Shown here in pieces: positions 9,901-17,539 of a DNA stretch of 46,745 nucleotides; the stretch's first letter is position 1, and every line of letters begins with the position of its first letter. Made by a program: the position numbers and the translations under genes. The stretch comes from Cyclobacteriaceae bacterium (GTDB lineage Bacteria; Bacteroidota; Bacteroidia; Cytophagales; Cyclobacteriaceae). The notes beneath the pieces are model-generated. The model made no database searches, was not told where the DNA came from, and saw nothing but the letters and a program-made list of their open reading frames with translations. Location of the stretch: assembly GCA_958296015.1 (NCBI GenBank), contig CATQIH010000036.1:1-46745 (forward strand). The letters run 5' to 3'.

Positions 9901-10536
9901 ACAGGCTTTGTTGATTATGTTAATGCCAGCAATGATTTCATTGAATGGGAAGTGGATGTGCCCAACGCCGGAACCTATACGCTGGCTTTTACCTATGCAC
10001 TGGCACAAGGCAACCGGCCTTTGGAAATAAAAGTGAGTGGCAAAATAGTAGAAAATGCACTTTCTTTTCCCGCAACTGGCAGCTGGGCTACCTGGAAAGC
10101 AGTGACGGTTAATGCCAAACTTGCAGCAGGGAATAATCAGGTGCGTGCTACAGTAAACGGCCAAAGTGGTGCCAATGTAGATTATCTCGCCGTCACGTCT
10201 ATCCAGGATATTTCATCAGCAAGATTGTCTGGTAGCAAAGACCAGGAAGGCAGACTGGCTACATTTGAAACGGCACCCTCTCAACATGCCTTACAACTGT
10301 ACCCTAATCCTGCCGAAAATGTAATCAACATAGCAGCCAATAGCCTCATGCAGCGTGAACCGATGCATATCAAAGTGACGGATATCAGAGGAAAAGTCGT
10401 TTTTACGCATGTGGAGGACACAAAAAACAAGCAGTTCCTTTATGCCCTAAAAACAGCGCATTTGCCAGCAGGAGTCTATTTTGTAGAGGTAAGGCAGGGA
10501 AAGACAATTTCTGTTAAAAAAATGATCAAACAATAA
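6916..10536 (+). CDS. T9SS-secreted multidomain surface protein (Hydin-like, malectin, Kelch, CBM6, sorting domain)
   Basis: A protein of about 1206 residues. ATG 6916 was preferred over TTG 6910; a signal peptide follows. In order it shows: an ASPM/SPD-2/Hydin-like beta module (about residues 45-155); a middle region with a sequence of low similarity to anything recognised (about 160-510); a malectin-like domain (about 515-660, with FVADAYFTGDGKSY and FAEIYW); at least five Kelch repeats (about 680-960, repeated GGxx and W/Y spacing); a CBM6-like module (about 975-1095, LREAEDALL to VDYLAVTS); and a type A T9SS C-terminal domain (LYPNPAENVINI to VKKMIKQ). It is predicted to be exported through the outer membrane and to bind carbohydrate; no catalytic domain was recognised. 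Confidence 0.88.
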   Translation: MTLTKLIINIWIALAFFTSLMPLTTESASLTPNSDAGKKRMFAPPLTIVAPAGNAVNSTPELIFSITKNVVSASQSVIIRNDQMNAINITGISLSGQAGSFTIVEGAQIPIRLEPAATATVVVAFSPAGAVGALSAQLQITTADGSNTLVELYGLSAKGLEGSNEPPLHAVAQTLGYNIDVGGTQLILSTGSDPIGDEALVSLFQKAAAGPVTMQPVARYSPAGLVPYGYYFPDGTTTTIKEIAVIDTNQGQTLNPSLQKGSLTFDPGAQAFGLYADKTSYAAQKTFTEDKRNTGPLSHAVRTYPVKNRQGKAIANTYLVCIEPASNGDYQDYVYLLTNVKPATSEVGLINNLQIGTGKQYGVSALQEGATYYIDRTYTFTSVPEDLAGATFIKTANDDKLSTSNTLLTFTLAQASTLYVAYDPRATALPAWLSDWTKTIISLGTTDPGSSTFDLYSKSFAAGEVTLGGALAPPAAGSEMNYLVIAQPGKTPATDNALIKINSGGEQVAFGDDTFVADAYFTGDGKSYTNTSIANIAGTTQDALYLSERSTNSKLGSFGYAIPVTNGSYTVKLHFAEIYWGATGGGAGGPGKRVFDVDIEGETLLADFDINQEVGTMTATVKTFIVNVEDQELNLNLTASVNQPKLSALEIFGQGTITTQPVQDSCAWNSLASSSLSKVEAQSAKVNGKLYVLAGFLSGLKITGTTEIYDPVANSWSAGAPMPTPVTHMGAAVIGQEIWIVAGFAGNHPGIATAKVQVYNTVTNTWREGPALPNPRGSGAAVYNKGQLHFFGGLLPDRQTDVGEHYLLDMNNITAGWQPATPMPNPRNHLSGASVDGKVYAIGGQYGHDAGVDDQKFLDMYDPATDQWTRLADLPSDRSHFEPGTMVHNGKIIIAGGRRGNFFFNDITEYDPQTNMWTERCKLPKKLLAPSVKVFGDQLIVANGGENGTCCPLNKTRWIPIAPENQPEPVSLLREAEDALLSGAKKASNNAGFSGTGFVDYVNASNDFIEWEVDVPNAGTYTLAFTYALAQGNRPLEIKVSGKIVENALSFPATGSWATWKAVTVNAKLAAGNNQVRATVNGQSGANVDYLAVTSIQDISSARLSGSKDQEGRLATFETAPSQHALQLYPNPAENVINIAANSLMQREPMHIKVTDIRGKVVFTHVEDTKNKQFLYALKTAHLPAGVYFVEVRQGKTISVKKMIKQ

Positions 10537-10560
10537 CAGACAGGTACGGTAAACAGCAAG

Positions 10561-10601
10561 AAAGCCTTTCCGGAACTCAAAGACCTGGAAAGGCTTTTTT
10601 T
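10561..10601 (+). terminator. Rho-independent terminator after the T9SS protein gene
   Basis: Perfect inverted repeat with arms AAAGCCTTTCC (10561-10571) and GGAAAGGCTTT (10587-10597), a 15-nt loop and a following T run. It lies 25 bp after the stop codon at 10536. It separates the gene from the respiratory operon. Confidence 0.8.
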
Positions 10602-10944
10602 GGAAAAATAAGCTATTCAATACGTTTACCTAGATAATATGCGGAATAGCCCATAGTGATGCTGCTGAAATAGTCACCCAAAGAATAACGCTCTGCAACA
10701 GTGGCTTCTATCCTACTGCTTTGCTGGCCTCTGTACTACCCAACTGCATGGCTGTATTCAGATCGGGTTGTAGGTCTTTTTACGTATAAAATTTTTTCCG
10801 CGAGGCAAAAAAGCGGTTATTCTAAAAGAGTTCTCTAATCATACAGAATACTTCTCTGTTTGCTTGACAAACTGAACATAATCGTTTTACCTTGCACTCA
10901 TATTAATCCGGCCTGCGTAGCACCTACTCTTTTAATGTCTGATT
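10602..10944. other. intergenic stretch before the respiratory operon
   Basis: No intact gene is visible. On the complement strand about 40 codons ending at a TAG near 10618 read like the last strands of an outer-membrane beta-barrel (YSLGDYFSSITMGYSAYYLG), but the frame is closed upstream by a stop. This may be a gene remnant or chance. The coxB promoter must lie here; no convincing TTTG/TAnnTTTG pair was found. Confidence 0.35.
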
Positions 10945-11877
10945 ATGGATTCATTTTTTAATCCTGCATCTCCCGGCAGCGAAGCAATACACCACCTTTT
11001 TGTCCAGTTCTTATGGATAGCAGGATTCGTATTTCTGCTGGTAACTGGTCTGGTGCTTTATTTTTCCCACCGGTTTCGGGCCACACCTGGCGATGACCGT
11101 GAGCCACGCCCGTTGCATGGAAACAGAAAACTGGAAATAGGCATACTGGCTACGGTGACAGGTATCATGGGTATTTATCTTTACCTGGCACTTCAAACGA
11201 TGGTATCTGTGCAGGCAGCCCCTGCGGAAGGCCAGCAACCAGACCTTGTCATTATCGGCCACCAATGGTGGTGGGAGGCCCGTTATCCTACCTCAGGTGC
11301 GGTAGCTGCCAACGAAATTCATATCCCTGCCGGAAAAAAACTATTACTGGAAGTATCATCTGCCGACGTGATTCACGATTGGTGGGTGCCTGCTCTGGGG
11401 CGCAAGATGGATGTGTTTCCGGGCAGAAAAAACCAGGTGTGGATGGAGGCAAACGAACCCGGCACCTACCAGGGAGTTTGCAGTGAGTTTTGCGGAGCAC
11501 AACATGCCTGGATGCGCATCAATGTCATTGCCCATAGCCCGGAAGAATTTGCCGACTGGGAGCAGCAACAACTCAAAAAAGCCATAGTGCCACAGGTATC
11601 TTTGGCACAACAAGGAGCAGACTTGTTTGCGGACAAACCTTGCGCCAGTTGTCACCGCATTGAAGGCACAGCAGCACAGGCAGATATTGGCCCAAACCTT
11701 ACCCACCTGGGCAGCCGCAAAACGCTACTTAGCGGGATGATGGATAACACACAAGAGAACCTGAAACGCTGGCTGGCTCATCCTCAAAAAGTGAAGCCAG
11801 GAGCGCATATGCCTGATTTTCTTTTTACCGATGAAGAGTTGAGCGCATTGGTCGCTTATCTAGGAAGCTTGAAATAG
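10945..11877 (+). CDS. coxB: cytochrome c oxidase subunit II with fused cytochrome c (caa3 type)
   Basis: A 310-residue subunit II of a haem-copper oxidase. Two membrane helices (about residues 18-41 and 66-86) are followed by the cupredoxin domain. GHQWWWEARYP lies near 101-113 and the CuA ligands are a His in HDWWVP (about 143) and CSEFCGAQHAWM (about 178-189). A C-terminal class I cytochrome c domain has haem motif CASCH (about 232) and the distal Met in HMPDF (about 288). The fused cytochrome c makes this a caa3-type enzyme that accepts electrons directly from the reductase encoded downstream. There is no lipobox or cleaved signal. First gene of the respiratory operon. Confidence 0.96.
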   Translation: MDSFFNPASPGSEAIHHLFVQFLWIAGFVFLLVTGLVLYFSHRFRATPGDDREPRPLHGNRKLEIGILATVTGIMGIYLYLALQTMVSVQAAPAEGQQPDLVIIGHQWWWEARYPTSGAVAANEIHIPAGKKLLLEVSSADVIHDWWVPALGRKMDVFPGRKNQVWMEANEPGTYQGVCSEFCGAQHAWMRINVIAHSPEEFADWEQQQLKKAIVPQVSLAQQGADLFADKPCASCHRIEGTAAQADIGPNLTHLGSRKTLLSGMMDNTQENLKRWLAHPQKVKPGAHMPDFLFTDEELSALVAYLGSLK

Positions 11878-11901
11878 TACAACTATACACACTACGCTCG
11901 T

Positions 11902-11934
11902 AAGACTGATTTTAACATATTACAGACCAGTCTT
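11902..11934 (+). promoter_or_regulatory. intercistronic stem-loop between coxB and coxA
   Basis: Perfect 7-bp arms AAGACTG (11902-11908) and CAGTCTT (11928-11934) with a 19-nt loop lie between the coxB stop (11877) and the coxA start (11954). No T run follows, so it is not a standard terminator. It could affect mRNA stability or the coxB:coxA ratio. This is only a structural suggestion. Confidence 0.35.
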
Positions 11935-11953
11935 TGCGAAAAACCAATACCTG

Positions 11954-13609
11954 ATGAATAAACTAATCACCATTCCTGAAGCGGAAAAGGGGCTGCCTTC
12001 TGTCAGGACAGACCTTGGCCTGTTGCAGTGGATATCCTCTGTAGACCATAAGCAGCTGGGTATCATGTATTTGCTGACGGCTTTGCTGTTCTTTGTAGCT
12101 GGGGGCACCGAGGTGATGCTGATGCGTATCCAGCTTATGGTGCCCAACAACACTTTTTTGAGTCCGGAGGCTTACAACCAGTTGTTTACCATGCATGGCA
12201 CCACCATGATTTTTTTGGTACTAATGCCTACACTCATCGGGCTGGGCGTATATATGGTGCCGCTAATGATTGGTGCCAATGATATGGCCTTTCCCCGACT
12301 CAATGCCTTCAGTCTGTGGATGACGCTGTTTGGGGGATTGATCCTCTACTTCAGCTTTCTGGATGGAGGCGCGCCCAATGCTGGCTGGTTCAACTACGTA
12401 CCCCTGAGCAATAGCAACTTCTCTTCTTCCAAAGGCGTAGATTATTACTGCATAGGGCTGATTCTGACCGGCATCGGCACAGTAACCGGTGCCCTGAATT
12501 TTGTAGTGACCATCCTGACCATGCGGGCACCCGGTATGAAGATGACATACATGCCTATTTTCGTCTGGATGATGCTGATCACAGCGTTTCTGATCCTGGG
12601 GGCTTTTCCGGCACTCAATGCAGGGCTGTCCATGTTGCTGATAGACCGGCAACTACACGCACACTTTTTTTCGCCAAGTAGCGGCTCGCCTATCCTTTGG
12701 CAGCACTTGTTCTGGGCTTTTGGGCACCCCGAGGTGTATATCCTGGCATTGCCACCGTTTGGCATCCTCTCTGAAGTGGTGCCTGTCTTTTCGCGCCAGC
12801 CTATCTTTGGCTATCGTTTTCTGGTAGGTTCAGGCATTGCCATTGCTTTGCTGGCTTTTGGCGTATGGGCGCATCATATGTTTGCCACAGGGCTGGGCAA
12901 TCCCGTCAATGGCTTCTTTGCCCTCGGTAGCGTGCTGATCGGCATCCCTACCGGTATTAAGGTATTCAGCTGGGCACTTACCATGTATGGCGGCTCCATC
13001 CGGTTCAACACAGCCATGTTATTTGCTACCTCTTTTATCGTAGAATTTACCATCGGCGGGCTGAGTGGAATGTCGTTTGCCTTGGTGCCTTTGGACTGGC
13101 AACTGACAGACACTTATTATGTAGTAGCGCATATTCATTATGTGTTTCTGGGAGGCACGCTCTACAGTGTCTTTGCTGGCTTGTTCTACTGGTTTCCCAA
13201 GATCACCGGACGCAAACTCTCAGAAAAGCTGGGCCGCATTTTCTTTGGGATGTTTTTCGTAGGGTTCAACCTGACGTTTATTCTACAGCATATATTGGGC
13301 GTACTAGGTATGACCCGGCGGGTATATACCTATCCGGACCTGCCACATTTTGGAGCACTTAATATGGCATCTTCTATCGGGGCATTTCTGATGGGCGCTT
13401 CCATGCTGGTACTGTTCTGGAATATCTGGACCAGCCTGCGCAAAGGAGAAAAGGCTGGAGACAACCCCTGGAACGCCTGGACGCTGGAATGGTATACCAG
13501 TTCTCCCCCTGACCCCAAAAACTTTGAGGCCGTACCGCCAGTCAGAAGTGCCCGTCCGCTGTGGGATATGAAACACCCGGAAAACCCGGATTGGAAACAT
13601 CACCATTAA
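11954..13609 (+). CDS. coxA: cytochrome c oxidase subunit I
   Basis: The 551-residue catalytic subunit with about 12 membrane helices. It binds haem a and the haem a3-CuB centre. Ligand motifs are present: FTMHGTTM (haem a, about residue 79), FGHPEVYI (CuB His and cross-linked Tyr, about 257), WAHHMF (two CuB His, about 306-307) and VVAHIHYVFLGG (haem a3 and haem a His, about 392-394). The HPEVY and IPTGIKVFSW elements are typical of A-type oxidases of the caa3 branch. Reduces oxygen to water with proton pumping in the inner membrane. It follows coxB by 76 bp and precedes coxC by 19 bp. Confidence 0.97.
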   Translation: MNKLITIPEAEKGLPSVRTDLGLLQWISSVDHKQLGIMYLLTALLFFVAGGTEVMLMRIQLMVPNNTFLSPEAYNQLFTMHGTTMIFLVLMPTLIGLGVYMVPLMIGANDMAFPRLNAFSLWMTLFGGLILYFSFLDGGAPNAGWFNYVPLSNSNFSSSKGVDYYCIGLILTGIGTVTGALNFVVTILTMRAPGMKMTYMPIFVWMMLITAFLILGAFPALNAGLSMLLIDRQLHAHFFSPSSGSPILWQHLFWAFGHPEVYILALPPFGILSEVVPVFSRQPIFGYRFLVGSGIAIALLAFGVWAHHMFATGLGNPVNGFFALGSVLIGIPTGIKVFSWALTMYGGSIRFNTAMLFATSFIVEFTIGGLSGMSFALVPLDWQLTDTYYVVAHIHYVFLGGTLYSVFAGLFYWFPKITGRKLSEKLGRIFFGMFFVGFNLTFILQHILGVLGMTRRVYTYPDLPHFGALNMASSIGAFLMGASMLVLFWNIWTSLRKGEKAGDNPWNAWTLEWYTSSPPDPKNFEAVPPVRSARPLWDMKHPENPDWKHHH

Positions 13610-13628
13610 AATCATTCGCTTTTAGTCT

Positions 13629-14186
13629 ATGAAAACGATGCAAACCAAGCTGTTGATGAAGTTTTTTATTGCTTCGGAAGCTATCTTCTTCATCTCGCTG
13701 ATTATCTCTTATATCTACTACCGCCATCTGAGCGATGTGATTTCAATTACAGACAACCACCTGGATGCTACCAGTACGGGTATTTTCACTGTCTTTCTGC
13801 TGGCCAGTAGCGGCACTATATGGTGGGGTCGGCGGGGCCTGCACCAGGGCAAACCCAAGACACTGGCATTGGGGCTGGCTATCACCATTGTGCTGGGTGC
13901 TATTTTTTTGTATGGACAGGGCCGCGAATATGCACATTTGATACAGGATGATATTACCATAGACAGAAACATTTTCGGTTCTGCCTTCTTTACACTTACA
14001 GGATTTCATGCACTGCATGTACTGACCGGGCTAGTCATTTTATGCATCATACTGGGCCTTACCCTGGCAGGAGACTATCAGGGAACTGATTCTGCGGGAG
14101 TAGCTTCGGCAGAGATCTACTGGCATTTTGTAGATGCTGTCTGGATTATTGTATTCACCGTGATTTATCTAATTCCTCTCTTATGA
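13629..14186 (+). CDS. coxC: cytochrome c oxidase subunit III
   Basis: A 185-residue membrane protein with five predicted helices, the short form of subunit III found in caa3-type oxidases. Family features include MKFFIASEAIFFISLI at the N-terminus, EYAHLI in the middle, FFTLTGFHALHVLTG (about residues 118-132) and SAEIYWHFVDAVWI near the end. It supports stability and proton uptake of the oxidase and binds no redox cofactor. The stop overlaps the ctaG start by 4 nt (ATGA at 14183), a sign of translational coupling. Confidence 0.95.
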   Translation: MKTMQTKLLMKFFIASEAIFFISLIISYIYYRHLSDVISITDNHLDATSTGIFTVFLLASSGTIWWGRRGLHQGKPKTLALGLAITIVLGAIFLYGQGREYAHLIQDDITIDRNIFGSAFFTLTGFHALHVLTGLVILCIILGLTLAGDYQGTDSAGVASAEIYWHFVDAVWIIVFTVIYLIPLL

Positions 14187-15067
14187 CAACACAAGAATTA
14201 TTCACTGATACCTGGACATGGAACCCTGTGGTACTGCTTGTAGTGGCAAGTGCTCTTACAGCTTATGGAAGATGGACACGCTTTAAGCTCAACAAGCAAA
14301 CCGCTTGCTTTTATACAGGAATAGTACTGTTGTTTCTTATCTTAGCTTCGCCCCTCACGGTGCTGGCGCATCAGTATTTGTTTAGTGCACACATGGCACA
14401 GCATATGTTGCTGCTGCTTATTGTACCGCCACTGCTGGTACTGGGTATACCAGAAAAGACCTGGAAGCACATGTTCTGGTCTTTTTCAGGAAGTATTCCT
14501 CCGCTGGTGGCCTGGGGAGTGGGCGTTGGTACCATGTGGTTCTGGCACATCCCTGCTGTGTTCAACAGCACAATGCAGCATCAGGGCATCGCCATTTGTG
14601 GTAGCGGTGCCTGGACAGTAACTGCCTCTTTGCACGGGCTGCAAACTTTGTCGCTGCTGCTGGCCGGTGCTGTCTTTTGCTGGCCGGTACTGTCTCCGTT
14701 TCGTTCGTCACGCCTGGCACCTCTGAGTGGTATTGCCTACTTATTTACGGCTTGTATGGGATGCTCACTGCTGGGGCTGTCTATCGCTTTTTCCGATACG
14801 CTGCTGTATACCAGCTATGTTGCCCATATAGATTTGCTCAATATGGCTCCGCTATTACGCAACCAATGGGGCCTGACTCCTGCAACAGATCAGCAGATTG
14901 GCGGGCTACTCATGTGGGTGCCTGGCTGCTTTATCTACGCATCAGCTTCTTTGCTACTGCTCATGCGCTGGTTTGATGAAGAAGCCTATTATCCCGATGC
15001 TATTTCTGAGGAGATTGATCTTACAGTACAGACACCATATATGGTGTCTCAACAAGTAAAGAAATGA
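14183..15067 (+). CDS. ctaG: caa3 oxidase assembly factor CtaG
   Basis: A 294-residue polytopic membrane protein of the caa3_CtaG family, thought to help CuA/CuB assembly in caa3 oxidases. Visible features are LVVASALTAYGRWTRF, LAHQYLFSAHMAQHMLL (His-rich helix near residues 65-80), GTMWFWHIPAVFN and GLLMWVPGCFIYASASL. The His and Met pattern in the AHMAQHML helix is characteristic. Overlaps coxC upstream and the next small gene downstream (ATGA at 15064), within the same operon. Confidence 0.9.
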   Translation: MTTQELFTDTWTWNPVVLLVVASALTAYGRWTRFKLNKQTACFYTGIVLLFLILASPLTVLAHQYLFSAHMAQHMLLLLIVPPLLVLGIPEKTWKHMFWSFSGSIPPLVAWGVGVGTMWFWHIPAVFNSTMQHQGIAICGSGAWTVTASLHGLQTLSLLLAGAVFCWPVLSPFRSSRLAPLSGIAYLFTACMGCSLLGLSIAFSDTLLYTSYVAHIDLLNMAPLLRNQWGLTPATDQQIGGLLMWVPGCFIYASASLLLLMRWFDEEAYYPDAISEEIDLTVQTPYMVSQQVKK

Positions 15068-15273
15068 AGAATAACGAACCCATAGACCCCGACAAATGGT
15101 ATAAGGCAACGCCGCATGAGCTACCAAAGCCCACCTATTGGCCATTCTTTTTAGCCTTAGGAACCATCTTCATGCTGTGGGGCATCCCTACCACGATTTA
15201 TATCGCCATTACCGGGGCGATCATATTTGTCATCGCTTTGATAGGCTGGATAAACATACTGAGACATGAGTAA
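15064..15273 (+). CDS. small membrane subunit of the caa3 oxidase (subunit IV-like)
   Basis: A 69-residue protein with two closely spaced hydrophobic helices (about 25-41 and 44-63) and a short charged N-terminus (NNEPIDPDKWYKATPHELP). It overlaps ctaG by 4 nt and qcrA by 8 nt, so it is a real operon member. Position and topology fit a small oxidase subunit, analogous to the CyoD/COX4 or subunit IIa proteins, but the sequence alone does not assign it to one family. Confidence 0.7.
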   Translation: MKNNEPIDPDKWYKATPHELPKPTYWPFFLALGTIFMLWGIPTTIYIAITGAIIFVIALIGWINILRHE

Positions 15274-15775
15274 TTCACAGGAAAAAACAAAAGAACGCCG
15301 ATCATTCCTGACTAAGCTGAGCTTTACACTGGGAGGCTTTGCTGCTGCCGCCGCTGCTGTGCCGGTAGTAGCCGCTTTGCTCAATCCGCTCATTGTCAAA
15401 AAACCGAAGGTATGGCGGCGAGTAGGGTCAGCTGATGATTTCCAGACAGGAGATTTCAAATTGGTCAAATACGAAAATGCCGATCCAAAGCCCTGGGCAG
15501 GCTCTACCGACCGTTCTGCTGCCTGGGTAAGAAAAGATGGAGACGATCAATTCACAGTTTTTTCTGTCAACTGTACGCACCTGGGGTGCCCGGTACGCTG
15601 GAAAGCATCTGCCAAACTGTTCTTCTGCCCCTGCCACGGCGGCGTATACCGCGAAAACGGTTCGGTGGCTGCCGGCCCTCCGCCCGAAAGCCTACATCAA
15701 TATCCGGTACGGGTGAAAAACGGGCAAGTAGAAATAGAAACCAGTGCCATACCAGTAACCACAGTAGGCGTGTAA
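15266..15775 (+). CDS. qcrA: Rieske iron-sulfur protein of the quinol:cytochrome c reductase
   Basis: A 169-residue Rieske protein. The N-terminus has a Tat-like twin Arg (KERRSFLTKLSFTLGG), followed by a hydrophobic anchor of about 20 residues, as expected for Tat export of a folded protein. The [2Fe-2S] cluster motifs are CTHLGC (about residue 102) and CPCHGG (about 120), with the second Cys pair forming the disulfide. The Gly-Pro loop GPPPESL completes the fold. It takes electrons from menaquinol at the cytochrome b subunit and passes them to cytochrome c. It lies 47 bp before qcrB. Confidence 0.95.
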   Translation: MSNSQEKTKERRSFLTKLSFTLGGFAAAAAAVPVVAALLNPLIVKKPKVWRRVGSADDFQTGDFKLVKYENADPKPWAGSTDRSAAWVRKDGDDQFTVFSVNCTHLGCPVRWKASAKLFFCPCHGGVYRENGSVAAGPPPESLHQYPVRVKNGQVEIETSAIPVTTVGV

Positions 15776-15822
15776 ACCTGGGTGACTGTCATTCAAAACG
15801 TTGTGTGAGCAACTAAAAATGC

Positions 15823-16537
15823 ATGAAAAAGAAACTGAAACAAGTATGGCATTGGGTAGATGACCGGACAGGCATTTCCAGCGTGGTGCTTCCTTTGGCA
15901 AACCATAAGGTGCCACCCGGTTCCAAATGGGCTTACGTTTTTGGCAGTGCCACCTTATTCTGCTTTCTGTTGCAGGTGTTTACCGGCATTGGCCTTGCTC
16001 TGCTATACCAACCTTCCTTCCGAAACAGCCTATGAGTCGCTTCAGTATATCACGCACCAGGCACCTCTGGGAAACTTTCTGCGTGGACTGCACAATTTTG
16101 GTGCTTCCGGCATGATTGTCCTGATCGGTATCCATATGATCCGGGTATACATTACAGCGGCCTATAAATATCCCCGCGAAATGAACTGGATTAGCGGTGT
16201 GTTGCTGTTTATCCTCACCGTGTTAATGGGCTTTACCGGGCAACTGCTGCGCTGGGACAGCAATGGCGTATGGTCTACGCTGGTAGGTGCAGAACAGTTA
16301 TCGCGCGTTCCTTTTATTGGTGGTTATATTGCAGAGTTCATCTTTGGTGGACGCACCATCAATGGAGACACGCTGACCCGCTTCTTCAACTACCATGTGT
16401 TTATCACCCCTGCACTGATCTTCGGTATAGTAGGTCTGCACCTCTACCTGGTAATCAGGAATGGCATTTCTGAGCCTCCCAAAGCAGATAGGCCGGTAGA
16501 TAAAAAAACGTACCGCAAATGGTATGAGATATGCTGA
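15823..16537 (+). CDS. qcrB: cytochrome b subunit (cytochrome b6-like), frameshifted
   Basis: The gene reads in one frame from ATG 15823 (MKKKLKQVWHWVDDRTG) to about 16020 and then continues in the next frame to the stop at 16537. The junction is at CCTTCCTTCCG (16012-16022). Removing one base gives YQPSSETAYESL, which keeps the nine residues usual after the Pro; removing one TTCC copy gives YQPSETAYESL. All four haem b His are present downstream of the break (RGLHNF, IGIHMIRVY, FNYHVF, VGLHLYLV), together with the FTGQLLRWD region. The short b6-like form with about four helices matches the Bacillus QcrB type. It overlaps qcrC by 7 nt. A disruption here should stop the complex, so a sequence error or very recent mutation is likely. 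Confidence 0.88.
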
Positions 16538-17256
16538 AAGAGAAAGGTGTCCCTTTTTTTCCTGATAGTGGCTGGCGCGATGTAGTATTTGGCACCGGAG
16601 TCATTCTGCTGCTGGTGATACTCGCTATATTTGTAGGTGCACCCGAGCTGGTGGGTCCGCCCGATCCTTCCAATGTAGATGTCAAGCCGCACCCCGACTG
16701 GTACCTGATGTGGCCCGAGGCATTGTATGCGCTGATGCCATATAATATCGAGTCGTATGTGATGTTCCTGATGCCTGTTATTCTTTTTGGGTTGTTGTTT
16801 GCCGTGCCTTTCATATCGCTGGGAGGGCAGCGTGCACCCTTGCGCCGCCCCTGGGCTATCGCCGGTGTTATCGGTGTGCTGGCATCCATCATCTCACTCA
16901 CTTATATGGGCATCAAAGCACCGTGGTCGCCGGATTTTAATACGCAACAGTTATCAGACAGCGAGGTGAATGCGCCTACACAAGAAGCACTGCACGGCTA
17001 TCAGTTGTTTTATGACAAAGGTTGCCAGTATTGCCACCAAGTAGAAGGCAAAGGAGGCATCCGTGGCCCCAACCTAACCAAGGTAGGGGAGCGGCTCACT
17101 CCTGAAGAAATGACCATCCGTATTGTCAATGGCGGTCACAATATGCCTGCTTTCGGAGGCTCACTGTCACATGACGAACTCAATGCCATCGTAGCATTTT
17201 TACAAAGCCGGAAAGTGACAAGCAACGATAAAGTTCCTACAGCACAATCAGAATAG
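16531..17256 (+). CDS. qcrC: cytochrome b/subunit IV-like protein fused to cytochrome c
   Basis: A 241-residue fusion. Residues about 1-130 match b6f subunit IV with helices including GTGVILLLVILAIFVGAP and PHPDWYLMWPEALYALMP; the PDWY quinol-site element (PEWY in many homologues) is present. The C-terminal cytochrome c domain has CQYCH (about residue 165) and a likely axial Met in GHNMPAFGG (about 204). This is the QcrC arrangement of Gram-positive and some Bacteroidota menaquinol reductases. With QcrA and QcrB it would form the reductase, delivering electrons to the caa3 oxidase encoded upstream. Last gene of the operon. Confidence 0.93.
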   Translation: MLKEKGVPFFPDSGWRDVVFGTGVILLLVILAIFVGAPELVGPPDPSNVDVKPHPDWYLMWPEALYALMPYNIESYVMFLMPVILFGLLFAVPFISLGGQRAPLRRPWAIAGVIGVLASIISLTYMGIKAPWSPDFNTQQLSDSEVNAPTQEALHGYQLFYDKGCQYCHQVEGKGGIRGPNLTKVGERLTPEEMTIRIVNGGHNMPAFGGSLSHDELNAIVAFLQSRKVTSNDKVPTAQSE

Positions 17257-17326
17257 TGTATACGTTTTTCAAAAGTTAGCTATGTATTGAGCCTTAAAAC
17301 AAAAGCAAATCCTTACATATATCATT

Positions 17327-17461
17327 ATGAAACTTATTGCTAAAGACCCGGAAATTCTTAGCGAAATTCCTGTATTTTGTAATACTCGTGTTCCTGTACA
17401 ATCTCTGCTTGATTGGTTAGCAACCAAAACGCTCGATGAATTACTTCGACAAAGCAGGTGA
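17327..17461 (+). CDS. DUF433-like fragment
   Basis: A 44-residue open frame starting at ATG 17327. MKLIAKDPEILSEIPVF followed by NTRVPVQSLLDWL matches the start of DUF433 proteins, where G-K-P-x-x-x-GTRxPV is typical. The family normally has about 70-80 residues with a helix-turn-helix-like C-terminus; here the frame stops soon after LDELL. The Gly of GTR is replaced by Asn. DUF433 proteins are often antitoxin-like partners of PIN-fold DUF5615 toxins, but no toxin gene is next to it. It is probably a decayed solo copy. Confidence 0.6.
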   Translation: MKLIAKDPEILSEIPVFCNTRVPVQSLLDWLATKTLDELLRQSR

Positions 17462-17539
17462 CCAAATACTTATACCTGTATCTAAGCTTATGAGCAAAGC
17501 TTTTGTAATGACCATTTTTCTCACTTAAATTTTTCAGTA

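Noticed and set aside
10859-10894. Bacteroidota-type promoter before coxB
   Set aside because: A TTTG at 10859-10862 is present, but the best TAnnTTG-like match is about 25 bp away instead of about 19-21 and lacks one T.
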